From Firm-04 sp964463355 (GTDB lineage Bacteria; Bacillota; Clostridia; Oscillospirales; Ruminococcaceae), in contig CAYXBP010000005.1 of the NCBI GenBank assembly GCA_964463355.1, positions 1 through 64,000 of the forward strand: a DNA stretch of 64,000 nucleotides, given 5' to 3'. The notes under the pieces were generated by a model. That model saw nothing but the letters and a program-made list of their open reading frames with translations. It made no database searches and was not told where the DNA came from. Position 1 is the first letter of the stretch, and each line of letters opens with the position of its first letter. Positions 15,276-24,812 of this stretch are shown piece after piece. Made by a program: the position numbers and the translations under genes.

Positions 15276-17087
15276 CTACAGCCCAGCCAACATTTTCAGA
15301 ATAGCAATAGCATCGCCGCTTGTGATATCGGAAATGCCATCGTACTCAGCGTTAGCAAGCCCCTGCGTGGAAAGTGTTACAGCATCATCTTCTGCCAGAA
15401 AACGGTTGAGGAGAATCACATCGTCGATTTTGACAAAGCCGTCGCAATTTACATCGCCCTTCGTTCCGTTTTCCGCAGGGGGTTCGGCTTCAGTGGTTGC
15501 AGAGATCTCATAGGTATCCCAATCTGGCAATTCATCGAGTGTAATGCAATACTCGCTCTGGTAGATCGCTTTCAGGTTATCTACCGGATTGAGTGCAGCA
15601 TCCGTGATGTAGTTGCCGTACCAAGGACAGAAATACAGCCACGCCGCTTTTGCATCTACAAGATTCTCAAGCGATGGAATGGTGTCGTTTTCGCTCATAG
15701 CAACCATTTTTTCGCCCTCGGTGGATGCCACCAGCGAATAGAATGTAGAAGCAATTGCGCTGAGATTTGCCTTGTAGTTTACTGCATTATATTTATCGTA
15801 GCCGACGAGATCCACATATGCATCGCCAGGATACCATTCTGGAGAGGTAGAATAGGTGTAGGAGGTCCACTCCCAGATGATGTTATCCAGACCGTATTCA
15901 TGCGTGAGCGTTTCCCACAGGAAGATGTACATTTCCTTGCATGGCGCGGCACCCTCGGCACCCCACCAGAACCAAGCACCTTCTGCTTCGTGCAGCGGAC
16001 GGAAGATGCAGGGCACATTAGCGTCCTCTAATTTTTGCAATTGTGCGGCAAGCACGGCAATATCTGCAAGAATCACCTCATGCTCCCAAGTGCCCTCTTG
16101 CAGAGCATTGGTGATGCTGAATGTGGTAAAGGTATCGCTTGCAGACTCCACGTAGAACGCAGCCTTGCTGCTGCCCTTCTCGGTGGGTACATTCCAGTGA
16201 TAAGAGATGGTAGGGATACCGCCGTCATCATTGAACCACTGGATGGCGCGTTCAGGGGCGTTATCGTAATACGGTTCGGTGGAATTGTAGAACAGGAAAT
16301 CAATACCGCGAATGGCTGGATACTTGCCCGTTGTATCGTAGATATGGGTGAACTCCTGCTCGTTGTCCATCAAGTAGTCGATGGGCAGCCCCTGCTGTTC
16401 AAAGGAATTGATGTTATAGCAGTGGGAGCCGCAGTATTCCTGCTGCCCAGAAAGCACGTGATTGCCGTACATACTGCAAAGATAATCATAGACCTTCTGC
16501 GTCATAAGGCTTGCATTGGGGTTGCACAGTTTGGAGGTGGGCTGCAAATCGGTAAGATAGGCGGGGGCAGGCTCCAGCACGAGATAATCAAGGAAGGTAT
16601 AGCCCCAGTAGCTAACGATTTCTATTGTATTTTTGCCGGCATTGAGCTTCACATAGCCAGCATCCAACAGCTCCCAGCCCTTGCCAGAATTGAAGGTGAA
16701 CTTGACTTCGCCCTGACTCTCGCCGTTTACATTCAGGTATTGGATCTTGTGGGGCGTGCCAAAGCATTGTATGTAGTTGATTTTCAATGCGTAGAATCCT
16801 GCTTCCTCCACTTCAACGGTAACGCTTACCGAGGAATCCTTGTCGTCCACATAGGCGTAGCCCTCACCTGACCAGCCTGTCATATCGCAGGGGTTGCCTT
16901 CTGCATCTTCGTCTACGACCGTCCATGCGATGCCCTCGTTGTATTCGCAGTCTTTGAACACACCGTCCTCAAATTCGTAGATCATCCCTTCTGCACCTGA
17001 TGCGATTTGTGTGGGCATAGCAGTCATGGTACCCGTAGCGACTACAAGAGCCATCATTGTTGCCAGCCTCTGCATTTTTGCCTTCAT
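15276..17087 (-). CDS. GH26 beta-mannanase with N-terminal binding module and dockerin
   Basis: A 603-residue secreted enzyme. A signal peptide (1-32) precedes a CBM35-like beta-sandwich module (36-172, from MIYEFEDG), a GH26 catalytic domain (about 185-515) and a C-terminal type I dockerin (543-603). The catalytic residues are visible: FRPLHE with acid/base Glu367 and SEND with nucleophile Glu466. The enzyme should cut internal beta-1,4 bonds of mannan on the cell surface or in a cellulosome. The dockerin has a canonical first calcium loop (GDVNCDG) and a divergent second one. The start lies 33 bases after rpiB with no visible promoter or terminator, so it may be read from upstream. Confidence 0.92.
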   Translation of the reverse strand: MKAKMQRLATMMALVVATGTMTAMPTQIASGAEGMIYEFEDGVFKDCEYNEGIAWTVVDEDAEGNPCDMTGWSGEGYAYVDDKDSSVSVTVEVEEAGFYALKINYIQCFGTPHKIQYLNVNGESQGEVKFTFNSGKGWELLDAGYVKLNAGKNTIEIVSYWGYTFLDYLVLEPAPAYLTDLQPTSKLCNPNASLMTQKVYDYLCSMYGNHVLSGQQEYCGSHCYNINSFEQQGLPIDYLMDNEQEFTHIYDTTGKYPAIRGIDFLFYNSTEPYYDNAPERAIQWFNDDGGIPTISYHWNVPTEKGSSKAAFYVESASDTFTTFSITNALQEGTWEHEVILADIAVLAAQLQKLEDANVPCIFRPLHEAEGAWFWWGAEGAAPCKEMYIFLWETLTHEYGLDNIIWEWTSYTYSTSPEWYPGDAYVDLVGYDKYNAVNYKANLSAIASTFYSLVASTEGEKMVAMSENDTIPSLENLVDAKAAWLYFCPWYGNYITDAALNPVDNLKAIYQSEYCITLDELPDWDTYEISATTEAEPPAENGTKGDVNCDGFVKIDDVILLNRFLAEDDAVTLSTQGLANAEYDGISDITSGDAIAILKMLAGL

Positions 17088-17120
17088 AGCGTTCCTCTCC
17101 TTTTTTCAGTTTTGCTCTGC

Positions 17121-17567
17121 TTAGTCGTCGGTATTTTCTAAAGCCATCATCATGTCAATTCTGCGCTGATGTCTGCCGCCTTCAAAGTCTGTTTCTAAAA
17201 ATGTTTTCAGAATCTCCACCGCCAGCCCTTCGCCAACGACTCTTGCGCCCATGCAGAGTACATTGGCATCGTTGTGCAGGCGAGTATACTTTGCGCTATA
17301 GGTTTCGGTGCAAACTGCCGCACGGATGCCCCTGCACTTGTTGGCGGTCATACTCATGCCGATGCCCGTACCGCAGAGCAGTACGCCCATATCGGCAGTA
17401 CCGTCTTCAATGGCAGCGCATACTGCGGTTGCCATAACGGGGTAGTCGCTGGGTGACACATCGGTGCCCATATCCATATACGGGATGTTGTTTTCTTCCA
17501 GGTATTTTTTTACAACCGTGCGCAGCGTTGCAGCCGCGTGGTCACTTGCAATTGCGATCATATGCAT
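17121..17567 (-). CDS. rpiB: Ribose-5-phosphate isomerase B
   Basis: A 148-residue RpiB/LacAB family protein. MIAIASDHAA lies at the start and CGTGIGMSMTANKCRGIRAA contains the catalytic Cys loop; HNDANVLCMGARVVG follows. It interconverts ribose 5-phosphate and ribulose 5-phosphate in the pentose phosphate pathway. It follows a small membrane-protein gene by 34 bases and precedes the mannanase gene. Confidence 0.93.
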   Translation of the reverse strand: MHMIAIASDHAAATLRTVVKKYLEENNIPYMDMGTDVSPSDYPVMATAVCAAIEDGTADMGVLLCGTGIGMSMTANKCRGIRAAVCTETYSAKYTRLHNDANVLCMGARVVGEGLAVEILKTFLETDFEGGRHQRRIDMMMALENTDD

Positions 17568-17601
17568 AACTCCTTGCTGTTTTGAAATTTTGGGGTATTC
17601 T

Positions 17602-18273
17602 CTATTTGTTCTGCTGCAACTGTCGTTTGGCGCGTTTTTTCACAAACGGCAAAGTGCATAACAGGATCAGCGTGACTGCCAGGCAGCACAGCCCGATGAT
17701 AGAAAGCACCATATATCGGTGGAAGCCTGTATGCGAGATGTAATACATGGTATTACACTGTGCGTTGTCGATGCTTGCCTCTGTATTGCGCCAAGTGTCA
17801 AACTGTTTGGCAACCGTCTGTGGCATACGAGAAACTACGCCCTGCATTTGCAGCGTAGTGATTGGTGGCACCAGATCTTCGTAATCGCCGCTTTGCTGAT
17901 ACTGTCGGATGGATTCTGTATAGGTGAGGGTTTCGGTCATAATCTGTTGCAGACACAGCTGTTCGTAGGCATCGTTGGTGGCATACAGCATCATTTGCCC
18001 TGTAGGCTGCCACAGTACATAGTAGCATTTTTCGCCTTTGCTGTACAATTCGGTACTCCAGATGCCGTTTTGTTCGGTGGCGGCGCATCCCAGCACATAG
18101 TAAATTTCGCCCTGCACCAGATCGTTGTTTTCCATGGTAAGAAAGGGTGTTTGTGCAGGATCCGCCACATTATTTTTGCGCAGATGCAGCCAAGCGGGTA
18201 TCTGTAACATCAGCACAAGGGAGATGCTAAGCATCACAAGGCAGATCAGCCGCAATGTGCGTACGGTTTTCAT
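17602..18273 (-). CDS. Two-helix membrane protein, unknown
   Basis: A 223-residue protein with one membrane helix near the N-terminus (LICLVMLSISLVLMLQI), an extracytoplasmic domain of about 140 residues, and a second helix near 190-212 followed by a basic tail. No family recognised. It starts 27 bases after atpC and may belong to the ATP synthase transcript. Confidence 0.7.
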   Translation of the reverse strand: MKTVRTLRLICLVMLSISLVLMLQIPAWLHLRKNNVADPAQTPFLTMENNDLVQGEIYYVLGCAATEQNGIWSTELYSKGEKCYYVLWQPTGQMMLYATNDAYEQLCLQQIMTETLTYTESIRQYQQSGDYEDLVPPITTLQMQGVVSRMPQTVAKQFDTWRNTEASIDNAQCNTMYYISHTGFHRYMVLSIIGLCCLAVTLILLCTLPFVKKRAKRQLQQNK

Positions 18274-18300
18274 GACGATTCCTCCTTGTGATATGGGTGT

Positions 18301-18711
18301 TCACTGTGTTTTCATGCCCGAAACTTTCAAACGATTGACCGCACGGCGCAGTTTTGCCTCAGCGCGCTGTTGTTCGGCGAGGCTGTTTGCGCTTTCCTTG
18401 CGGCGCAGTGCGTCCTCTTGGGATCGCTTTGCCCAGTCGATATCGATTTCTTCCGACCATTCTATCGCATCCGCGAGAATTGCCGTATGCTCTGGTGAGA
18501 TCCGAATCATCCCACCTGAAATGGCTGCCAAGCGCGCTGTGCCGTCCTCCAGAACCAGCCGTACTGGCCCAGAGGGGAGTGCGGCAACGTATTTCTCGTG
18601 CCGAGCGAGTACACCGAGATCGCCTTCAGCTGTGCGCACCACCAATTTTTGTACCTTGCCCGTAAAAAAGCTGCGTTCTGGTGTGAGAATGGTTAACGAG
18701 AAGCTGCTCAT
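18301..18711 (-). CDS. atpC: F-type ATP synthase epsilon subunit
   Basis: A 136-residue protein with the epsilon beta-sandwich (FSLTILTPERSFFTGKVQKLVV, EGDLGVLARHEKYVAALPSG) and a C-terminal helical hairpin rich in Arg/Ala. It links gamma to the c-ring and can inhibit ATP hydrolysis. The start overlaps the stop of atpD by 4 bases. Confidence 0.95.
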   Translation of the reverse strand: MSSFSLTILTPERSFFTGKVQKLVVRTAEGDLGVLARHEKYVAALPSGPVRLVLEDGTARLAAISGGMIRISPEHTAILADAIEWSEEIDIDWAKRSQEDALRRKESANSLAEQQRAEAKLRRAVNRLKVSGMKTQ

Positions 18712-20135
18712 TTTGTGTTTGCCCCCATCGCCTTTGCCTTGGCAACCACATCATCAATGCTGCCTGCGAACAAAAATGCCGATTCTGGCAGATCATCATG
18801 CATACCTTCGATGATCTCGCGGAAGCTGCGGATAGTTTCCTGAAGCGGCACGTACTGTCCTTTCATGCCAGTAAACGGCTCTGCCACCGAAAACGGCTGA
18901 CTTAAGAAACGCTGGAGCTTTCGGGCGCGGCTGACGGTCAGTTTATCTTCATCGGAAAGCTCATCCATGCCCATAATAGCGATGATATCCTGCAATTCCG
19001 TGTAACGCTGAAGGATGGTCTGCACGGCGCGGGCAACGCGGTAATGCTCCTGCCCGACGATTTCAGGGGAAAGGATACGGGAGCTGCTCTCCAAGGGGTC
19101 AACTGCGGGGTAAATACCCAGCGATGCAATCTGGCGGGAAAGCACAGTGGTGGCATCCAAGTGGGCAAATGTGGTTGCAGGAGCGGGGTCCGTCAGGTCA
19201 TCTGCGGGCACATAAACCGCCTGCACCGAAGTGATGGAGCCTTTGCCGGTGGATGTGATACGCTCTTGCAGCGCACCCATTTCGGTGGCGAGGGTTGGCT
19301 GGTAGCCAACTGCTGAGGGCATTCTGCCGAGCAGTGCCGAAACTTCGGAGCCGGCCTGTGTAAAGCGAAAAATATTGTCTATAAACAGCAACACATCCTG
19401 CCCTTCCGCATCACGAAAGTACTCCGCCATGGTCAGTCCAGAAAGTCCCACGCGCATTCTTGCACCGGGTGGCTCGTTCATCTGACCGTACACCAGCACT
19501 GTTTTATCCAGAACGCCGCTTGCCTTCATCTCGTTGTAGAGGTCGTTGCCCTCACGGGTACGCTCGCCCACGCCTGTAAACACGGAGATCCCTCCGTGCT
19601 GATTTGCAACATTGTTGATCAGCTCTTGAATGAGGACGGTTTTGCCAACACCTGCGCCGCCAAACAATCCGATCTTTCCACCTTTGAGGTAGGGTGCGAT
19701 CAAGTCAATGACTTTGATGCCTGTTTCCAGCACCTCACTGGAAGCAATTTGCTCCTCGTAGCTGGGGGCATCTCTGTGAATCGCCCATTTTTCGGCAGTT
19801 TGTGGGGCAGGCTTTTCGTCAACCGGATCACCCAACAAATTGAAGACACGTCCCAGTGTTTCTCTGCCCACGGGCACGCGAATGGGCGCACCAGTGTCTA
19901 CTGCATCAATGCCGCGGCGCAGACCATCGGTACTGCTCATGGCGATGCAGCGCACCACATCATCACCGATATGCTGTGCGACCTCCAACACCAATTTCTG
20001 CCCATTGTTGTCGCACTCAATGGCGTTGAGCAGACGCGGCAGCTCATGTTTGTCAAAGCGAACATCCACCACCGCGCCGATAATCTGTACGATCTTGCCG
20101 ATGCCGCCCTGCTTGCTTGCTTCATTGGATTGCAT
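18708..20135 (-). CDS. atpD: F-type ATP synthase beta subunit
   Basis: A 475-residue catalytic subunit. Walker A is GGAGVGKTVLIQ, the general-base region is GERTREGNDLY, and the motif MDELSDEDKL corresponds to DELSEED. The N-terminal barrel begins GKIVQIIGAVVDVRF. Full length and without visible damage. Gene order is gamma-beta-epsilon as expected. Confidence 0.97.
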   Translation of the reverse strand: MQSNEASKQGGIGKIVQIIGAVVDVRFDKHELPRLLNAIECDNNGQKLVLEVAQHIGDDVVRCIAMSSTDGLRRGIDAVDTGAPIRVPVGRETLGRVFNLLGDPVDEKPAPQTAEKWAIHRDAPSYEEQIASSEVLETGIKVIDLIAPYLKGGKIGLFGGAGVGKTVLIQELINNVANQHGGISVFTGVGERTREGNDLYNEMKASGVLDKTVLVYGQMNEPPGARMRVGLSGLTMAEYFRDAEGQDVLLFIDNIFRFTQAGSEVSALLGRMPSAVGYQPTLATEMGALQERITSTGKGSITSVQAVYVPADDLTDPAPATTFAHLDATTVLSRQIASLGIYPAVDPLESSSRILSPEIVGQEHYRVARAVQTILQRYTELQDIIAIMGMDELSDEDKLTVSRARKLQRFLSQPFSVAEPFTGMKGQYVPLQETIRSFREIIEGMHDDLPESAFLFAGSIDDVVAKAKAMGANTK

Positions 20136-20155
20136 AACGAAAACTCACTTTCGTA

Positions 20156-21022
20156 TTATTTCTGCGCGTTTGCGCCGCTGACGATTTCCGTCAGCTCTTG
20201 TGTAATGGATGCCTGTCTTGCGCGATTATAGTGCTGGGAGAGTTGATTGATCATCTCCTGCGCGTTATCAGTGGCATTTTCCATTGCCAAACGGCGTGCA
20301 GCCTGCTCGGAGGCGAAGGTATCCACGATGGCACAATACAAAATGCCAGAAAGGTACTTGGGAATCAGCGCATCAAATACCGCTTCTGCGCTTGGTTCGT
20401 AGTTTGTCAGATTATGCAGACCTTCCTGTTCCAGCATATACGGTACAGGCAGCACTTTCATATCGCATGCCTCCTGCGTCAGCGGTGAAACGAGATCGGT
20501 GTAGAACAGCTCCGCAATTGCCAAATGTCCTTGTTCAAACAACGTGATGATATGCTCTGCCATATCCAACGTGGCATAGGTGGTTACCGTCTCGCCGATG
20601 GCATCAAAGCTGCCCAGAATGCGGTGCTTTGTCTTTGCGTAATACTCTGATGCTTTTTTGCCAACGGTCATGAGGATGACCTCTCTACCATTTGCTTCCA
20701 GCTCGGCGATGCGAGCATCCGCACGTCGAAATACATTTATGTTAAAGCCGCCAGCCAGACCGCGGTCACCCGCCACGATCATAAGCAATGCGGCACCGTT
20801 TTCGCGTAGTTCGGTATATGCGGAACGGAATCCCTTTGCCTCGGCAGCGATCTCGCTCATGGTCTGATATAGCAGATGAAAATAGGGGCGGGAAAGCTCG
20901 GCGCGTTCTTTTGCGCGGCGCAGCTTGGAGGAAGAAACCAGCTCCATGGCTTTGGTGATTTGCATGGTGCTTTCCACGCTTTTCATGCGCCGTTTGATTG
21001 CCTTCATATTGGCACCTGCCAC
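20156..21022 (-). CDS. atpG: F-type ATP synthase gamma subunit
   Basis: A 288-residue central stalk subunit. N-terminal MKAIKRRMKSVESTMQITKAMELVSSSKL and the C-terminal coiled-coil ENATDNAQEMINQLSQHYNRARQASITQELTEIV are typical. A GTG start at 21022 is chosen because AGGAGG lies eight bases upstream; the ATG five codons later is an alternative. Confidence 0.95.
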   Translation of the reverse strand: MAGANMKAIKRRMKSVESTMQITKAMELVSSSKLRRAKERAELSRPYFHLLYQTMSEIAAEAKGFRSAYTELRENGAALLMIVAGDRGLAGGFNINVFRRADARIAELEANGREVILMTVGKKASEYYAKTKHRILGSFDAIGETVTTYATLDMAEHIITLFEQGHLAIAELFYTDLVSPLTQEACDMKVLPVPYMLEQEGLHNLTNYEPSAEAVFDALIPKYLSGILYCAIVDTFASEQAARRLAMENATDNAQEMINQLSQHYNRARQASITQELTEIVSGANAQK

Positions 21023-21052
21023 GAAAAAAACCTCCTGACGGATTCAGAATCT

Positions 21053-22558
21053 TCAGACAAAGCCGCGCACAAACGCCTCAATTGCCGTGTGGAGTGCCGC
21101 ATCGGTTTCGTCAGAAAGTTTCCCTGTCTGACGAATCTCGGCAAGGATATCGCTGTGGCACGCTTCCATTTCGGCCAGCAGTGCCTGTTCACACTCGGCA
21201 ATGCGATTGACGGGTACATCTCGCAGCAGATCATTGACTACTGCGTATAGGATCACGACCTGTTGTGGTGCAGAAAGCGGCGCACTTTTATCCTGCTTCA
21301 GCACCTCTACCACGCGTTCGCCCTTGGCAAGTCGTTCTTTGGTATCGCGATCAAGGTCAGAGCCGAACTGTGCAAACGCCTGTAACTCGCGATACTGGGA
21401 GTAGGTCAGCTTCAACGAACCAGAAACTTTCTTCATGGCAGGAATCTGTGCCGCAGAACCCACGCGGGAAACCGAAATACCAGGGTTGACGGCGGGGCGC
21501 ACGCCTGCGTTGAACAAGTCAGTTTCAAGAAAAATCTGTCCATCGGTTATGGAGATCACATTGGTGGGGATATACGCAGAAACATCGCCTGCCTGTGTTT
21601 CGATAATCGGCAGTGCGGTCAGAGAGCCGCCGCCGTAGTTCGCATTGAGGCAGCAAGCGCGTTCCAACAGGCGGGAGTGGAGGTAGAACACATCACCAGG
21701 GAACGCTTCACGCCCTGGGGGACGCTTTAGCAGCAGCGAAAGGGTACGGTATGCTACCGCGTGCTTGGAGAGATCATCGTATACGCACAGCACATCTTTG
21801 CCCTGATTGAGAAAATACTCACCCATGGCGCAGCCCGCATAGGGTGCGATATATTGCAGCGGTGCTAACTCCGAGGCAGTTGCTGAAACGACAATGGTAT
21901 AGCGCATCGCGCCTGCTTTGGTCAGAGTTTCCACCACATTGGCAACGGTAGAACGCTTTTGCCCGATGGCAACATAAATGCAGATGACATCCTTATCGTG
22001 CTGATTCATGATAGTATCCAGCGCGATGGCAGTTTTGCCTGTTTGACGGTCGCCGATGATCAGTTCACGCTGTCCCTTACCAATGGGAATCATGGAATCA
22101 ATTGCCTTGATGCCTGTTTGCAGTGGCTCATGAACCGATTCTCTGGTAATAATGCCAGGCGCAATCTTCTCGATGGCGGCGTAGTTTTCGGCAATAATCG
22201 GGCCTTTGCCGTCGATTGGTTCACCCAACGCATTGACGACTCTGCCCAACAGCTCCTCGCCCACGGGCACCGATACGATTTTTCCAGTACGCCGCACAGC
22301 AGAGCCTTCCTTGATATCCTTATCGGAACCGAGCAAAACGGCACCAACAAAATCCTGCTCCAGATTCAGAGCCATGCCAGAAACGCCACTTTCAAATTCC
22401 AGCAGTTCGCCGGACATACACTGCTCCAGCCCATGGATATTGGCGATGCCGTCGCCCACAGTCACAACAGAGCCAACATCGGCAAGATCAAGCTTTGCCT
22501 TGTAGTTCATGAGCTGTTCCTTGATGATGCTTGTGATTTCATCGGGGCGTAAATTCAT
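21053..22558 (-). CDS. atpA: F-type ATP synthase alpha subunit
   Basis: A 501-residue regulatory subunit with N-terminal helix LRPDEITSIIKEQL, Walker A GDRQTGKTAIA and the conserved PAVNPGISVSRVGSAAQ. Complete. It sits between delta and gamma in the standard order. Confidence 0.97.
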   Translation of the reverse strand: MNLRPDEITSIIKEQLMNYKAKLDLADVGSVVTVGDGIANIHGLEQCMSGELLEFESGVSGMALNLEQDFVGAVLLGSDKDIKEGSAVRRTGKIVSVPVGEELLGRVVNALGEPIDGKGPIIAENYAAIEKIAPGIITRESVHEPLQTGIKAIDSMIPIGKGQRELIIGDRQTGKTAIALDTIMNQHDKDVICIYVAIGQKRSTVANVVETLTKAGAMRYTIVVSATASELAPLQYIAPYAGCAMGEYFLNQGKDVLCVYDDLSKHAVAYRTLSLLLKRPPGREAFPGDVFYLHSRLLERACCLNANYGGGSLTALPIIETQAGDVSAYIPTNVISITDGQIFLETDLFNAGVRPAVNPGISVSRVGSAAQIPAMKKVSGSLKLTYSQYRELQAFAQFGSDLDRDTKERLAKGERVVEVLKQDKSAPLSAPQQVVILYAVVNDLLRDVPVNRIAECEQALLAEMEACHSDILAEIRQTGKLSDETDAALHTAIEAFVRGFV

Positions 22559-22606
22559 AAAAGTACCACACCTTTATAGCATTTTGAGGCAGGGCAGCAT
22601 GGAAAC

Positions 22607-23140
22607 CTATCCCTGCAATTGTGTATGCAGTGCCTTGAGCCGCAGCTTCAGACTGTTATCGATGCGTGTATCGCCGTACTGTACGATCACACCGCCCAGA
22701 ATCGCGCGGTCGATATGCTCTTCGATTCGTACGGTTTTCTGCAACTTGCGTGACAGTTTTTCTGTTAGGCGGTCAAGCTGCTTGGGGGTCAGTGCCACAG
22801 CGGTGGTGACCGTTACGGCAACAGTATTCTCGTAGGCGAGCATTTTCGCATCAAAGGCATCGGCAATTTCGCAGATACATGCCACACGGTTGCGCACGAT
22901 GAGCATTTGTAGCAAGTGCGGCACAAGACCTTCGGTTCCAAATGCCTGTTGTGCCAGTGCGATGCGTTCCTCCGCACGCATTGTGGGCAGAGAAAGCAAC
23001 CTGCTGTAATCGGGGTAAAGCGAAAACAGTACAGCGCAGTTTCTCAGAGCTTCGCGGGTGGCACGCAGTGCGGAATCGCCTTCTTCCTTGGCAACAGCAA
23101 ACAGTGCATCTGCATACACGGTACCAATCTCCGTACTCAT
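22607..23140 (-). CDS. atpH: F-type ATP synthase delta subunit
   Basis: A 177-residue OSCP-type stator subunit. N-terminal YADALFAVAKEEG and the C-terminal stretch ILGGVIVQYGDTRIDNSLKLRLKAL are diagnostic. It overlaps atpF by 4 bases. Confidence 0.95.
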   Translation of the reverse strand: MSTEIGTVYADALFAVAKEEGDSALRATREALRNCAVLFSLYPDYSRLLSLPTMRAEERIALAQQAFGTEGLVPHLLQMLIVRNRVACICEIADAFDAKMLAYENTVAVTVTTAVALTPKQLDRLTEKLSRKLQKTVRIEEHIDRAILGGVIVQYGDTRIDNSLKLRLKALHTQLQG

Positions 23141-23634
23141 TCCACGTCCTCCACACCGTCAATAAACTCGTCGATGAGTCTTGCGTGATCTTCGGGATTT
23201 ATCTCACGTGCCATGACCTGTTCGGCAACCAGCACCGCCAGATCAGAAACTTCGCTGCGCAGTTCTTTTGCTGCGCGACGCTTTTCACGTTCCAGTTCAT
23301 CGGCGTTTTGCTGCATCACGGCGGCGGCATCTGCCTTTGCCTCAGCGACAATTTCATCGGCGCGACGTTGCGCCTGTCGGGTTGCCCGCCGCAGCATCTC
23401 CGCAGATTCTTCCTTGGCGGCAGCAAGCTTTTCCTCGTACTCTGCCTTAGCAGTTTCTGCGGCGGAGCGAGCATCCTCCGCGTCTTGCAGTGATTGATCC
23501 ACCGCCTGTTTCCGCTGATCCAGTATCGCGTTGACAGGCTTGAACAGAAAATGCTTCAGACCGAAAAACAGGATCATCGTATTGATGAGCGTGAACAGTA
23601 TGGTACCGACATCAATGGACAAAAAATCCAGCAT
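23137..23634 (-). CDS. atpF: F-type ATP synthase b subunit
   Basis: A 165-residue stator subunit: one N-terminal membrane helix (VGTILFTLINTMILFFGLKHFL) and a long charged coiled coil (residues 35-140, Ala/Glu/Lys rich). Only one b gene is present, so the stator is probably a b2 homodimer. Confidence 0.95.
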   Translation of the reverse strand: MLDFLSIDVGTILFTLINTMILFFGLKHFLFKPVNAILDQRKQAVDQSLQDAEDARSAAETAKAEYEEKLAAAKEESAEMLRRATRQAQRRADEIVAEAKADAAAVMQQNADELEREKRRAAKELRSEVSDLAVLVAEQVMAREINPEDHARLIDEFIDGVEDVE

Positions 23635-23683
23635 AATGCAGCCTTTCCTTCCGTAGTTTTGTCAGCGATATATGAAATCCAGG

Positions 23684-23935
23684 TCAGGTAAAGGGTTTTA
23701 AGAACATCAGCAACAATGCGACGATCAAGCCGTAAATACCAGTTGATTCCGCAACTGCGCAGCCGACGAACATGGTACGTGTGACCGCACCAGATGCTTC
23801 TGGCTGACGTGCGATGGCTTCACAAGCCTTACCAACGGCATACCCTTCGCCGATTCCAGGGCCGATACCCGCGATCATAGCCAGTCCTGCGCCGATGGCA
23901 GAGCCTGCCAGTACGATTGCTTCACTCATTTCCAT
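23684..23935 (-). CDS. atpE: F-type ATP synthase c subunit, two-carboxylate Na+-type motif
   Basis: An 83-residue rotor subunit with two membrane helices. The ATG at 23935 is used; an in-frame ATG at 23950 overlaps the ribosome site TGGAGG. Helix 1 carries GPGIGEGYAVGK with Glu30, and helix 2 carries VAESTGIY with Glu63, Ser64 and Thr65. Glu63-Ser64-Thr65 fits a Na+ ligand set. The extra Glu30, in place of the usual Gln of Na+ rotors, matches the two-carboxylate type described for Fusobacterium nucleatum. Sodium coupling is therefore likely but is inferred from sequence alone. Confidence 0.93.
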   Translation of the reverse strand: MEMSEAIVLAGSAIGAGLAMIAGIGPGIGEGYAVGKACEAIARQPEASGAVTRTMFVGCAVAESTGIYGLIVALLLMFLKPFT

Positions 23936-24013
23936 AATAAAAACCTCCATAATAGTTTGTTGATATAGTACGGCTATTCGCCGCGAGCTGCAAGAAAAAC
24001 CAGGGCAGAAGGC

Positions 24014-24772
24014 TTATCCTTCGTTCTCATCGAGGGCAGCATTGGTGATGAATACCATGGTCAGCATCACGAAGATGAAGGCCTGCATAATGCTGGAGAA
24101 CAGATCAAAGTAAACCGACAGTATCGCGGGAATGCCGATGGTAAACAGTGGGATGTCCAAGCCGATCATGTGGGAAAGCCCTGTAAGACCGTAATACAGC
24201 AGTGCCGTAATGACCGCGCCGCCTGCAATGTTACCGAAGTGACGCAACGCCATGGAAGCAGGCGTTGCGATTTCGCTAAGGATATTGATGGGCAGCATGA
24301 TGGGTACGGGGTCGGCAAAGCCTTTCAGCCAGCCACCGATGCCGTTGAACTTGATCTTTGTGGCAGTGATGAGGACAAAGGTGATCGCCGCCCAGGTTAA
24401 CACCACGGAAAAATCCGAGGTAACGGCGCGCAGTCCCAGCAAGCTAATCAGGCTGCCGCAGGCGGAGAATGCAAAAATCGTGGCGATATACGGTGTCATG
24501 AATGTCCATCGCTTGCCCATAGTAGCTTGCACCAGATCATGCACGGACTCCACGAGCATTTCAGCAACAACCTGCCGTTTGGAGATGTTTTTCACCGTCA
24601 GCTTATGGGTCAGAAAGCGACACACCCCCAGAATGACTGCAATAACAAACCATTGCAGCACGACTGTTTCGGTAAAGCGAATGGTGATACCGAACACATC
24701 GAAGGATGCGATGATTTTAGGGCCAGATACCGTCAGCTCCGAGGAACCTTGTAAAAAAGAGGGAATAGCCAT
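24014..24772 (-). CDS. atpB: F-type ATP synthase a subunit
   Basis: A 252-residue stator membrane protein. The key segment MALRHFGNIAGGAVITALLYY carries the essential stator Arg, and the C-terminal helix (AFIFVMLTMVFITNAAL) is typical. The ATG at 24772 is chosen; AAAGGAG lies about 13 bases upstream, a long spacing. In-frame codons between site and ATG offer no better start. Confidence 0.93.
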   Translation of the reverse strand: MAIPSFLQGSSELTVSGPKIIASFDVFGITIRFTETVVLQWFVIAVILGVCRFLTHKLTVKNISKRQVVAEMLVESVHDLVQATMGKRWTFMTPYIATIFAFSACGSLISLLGLRAVTSDFSVVLTWAAITFVLITATKIKFNGIGGWLKGFADPVPIMLPINILSEIATPASMALRHFGNIAGGAVITALLYYGLTGLSHMIGLDIPLFTIGIPAILSVYFDLFSSIMQAFIFVMLTMVFITNAALDENEG

Positions 24773-24812
24773 ATGGGAAATGCTCACTCCTTTGGGGCAA
24801 GATATGTAAAAA

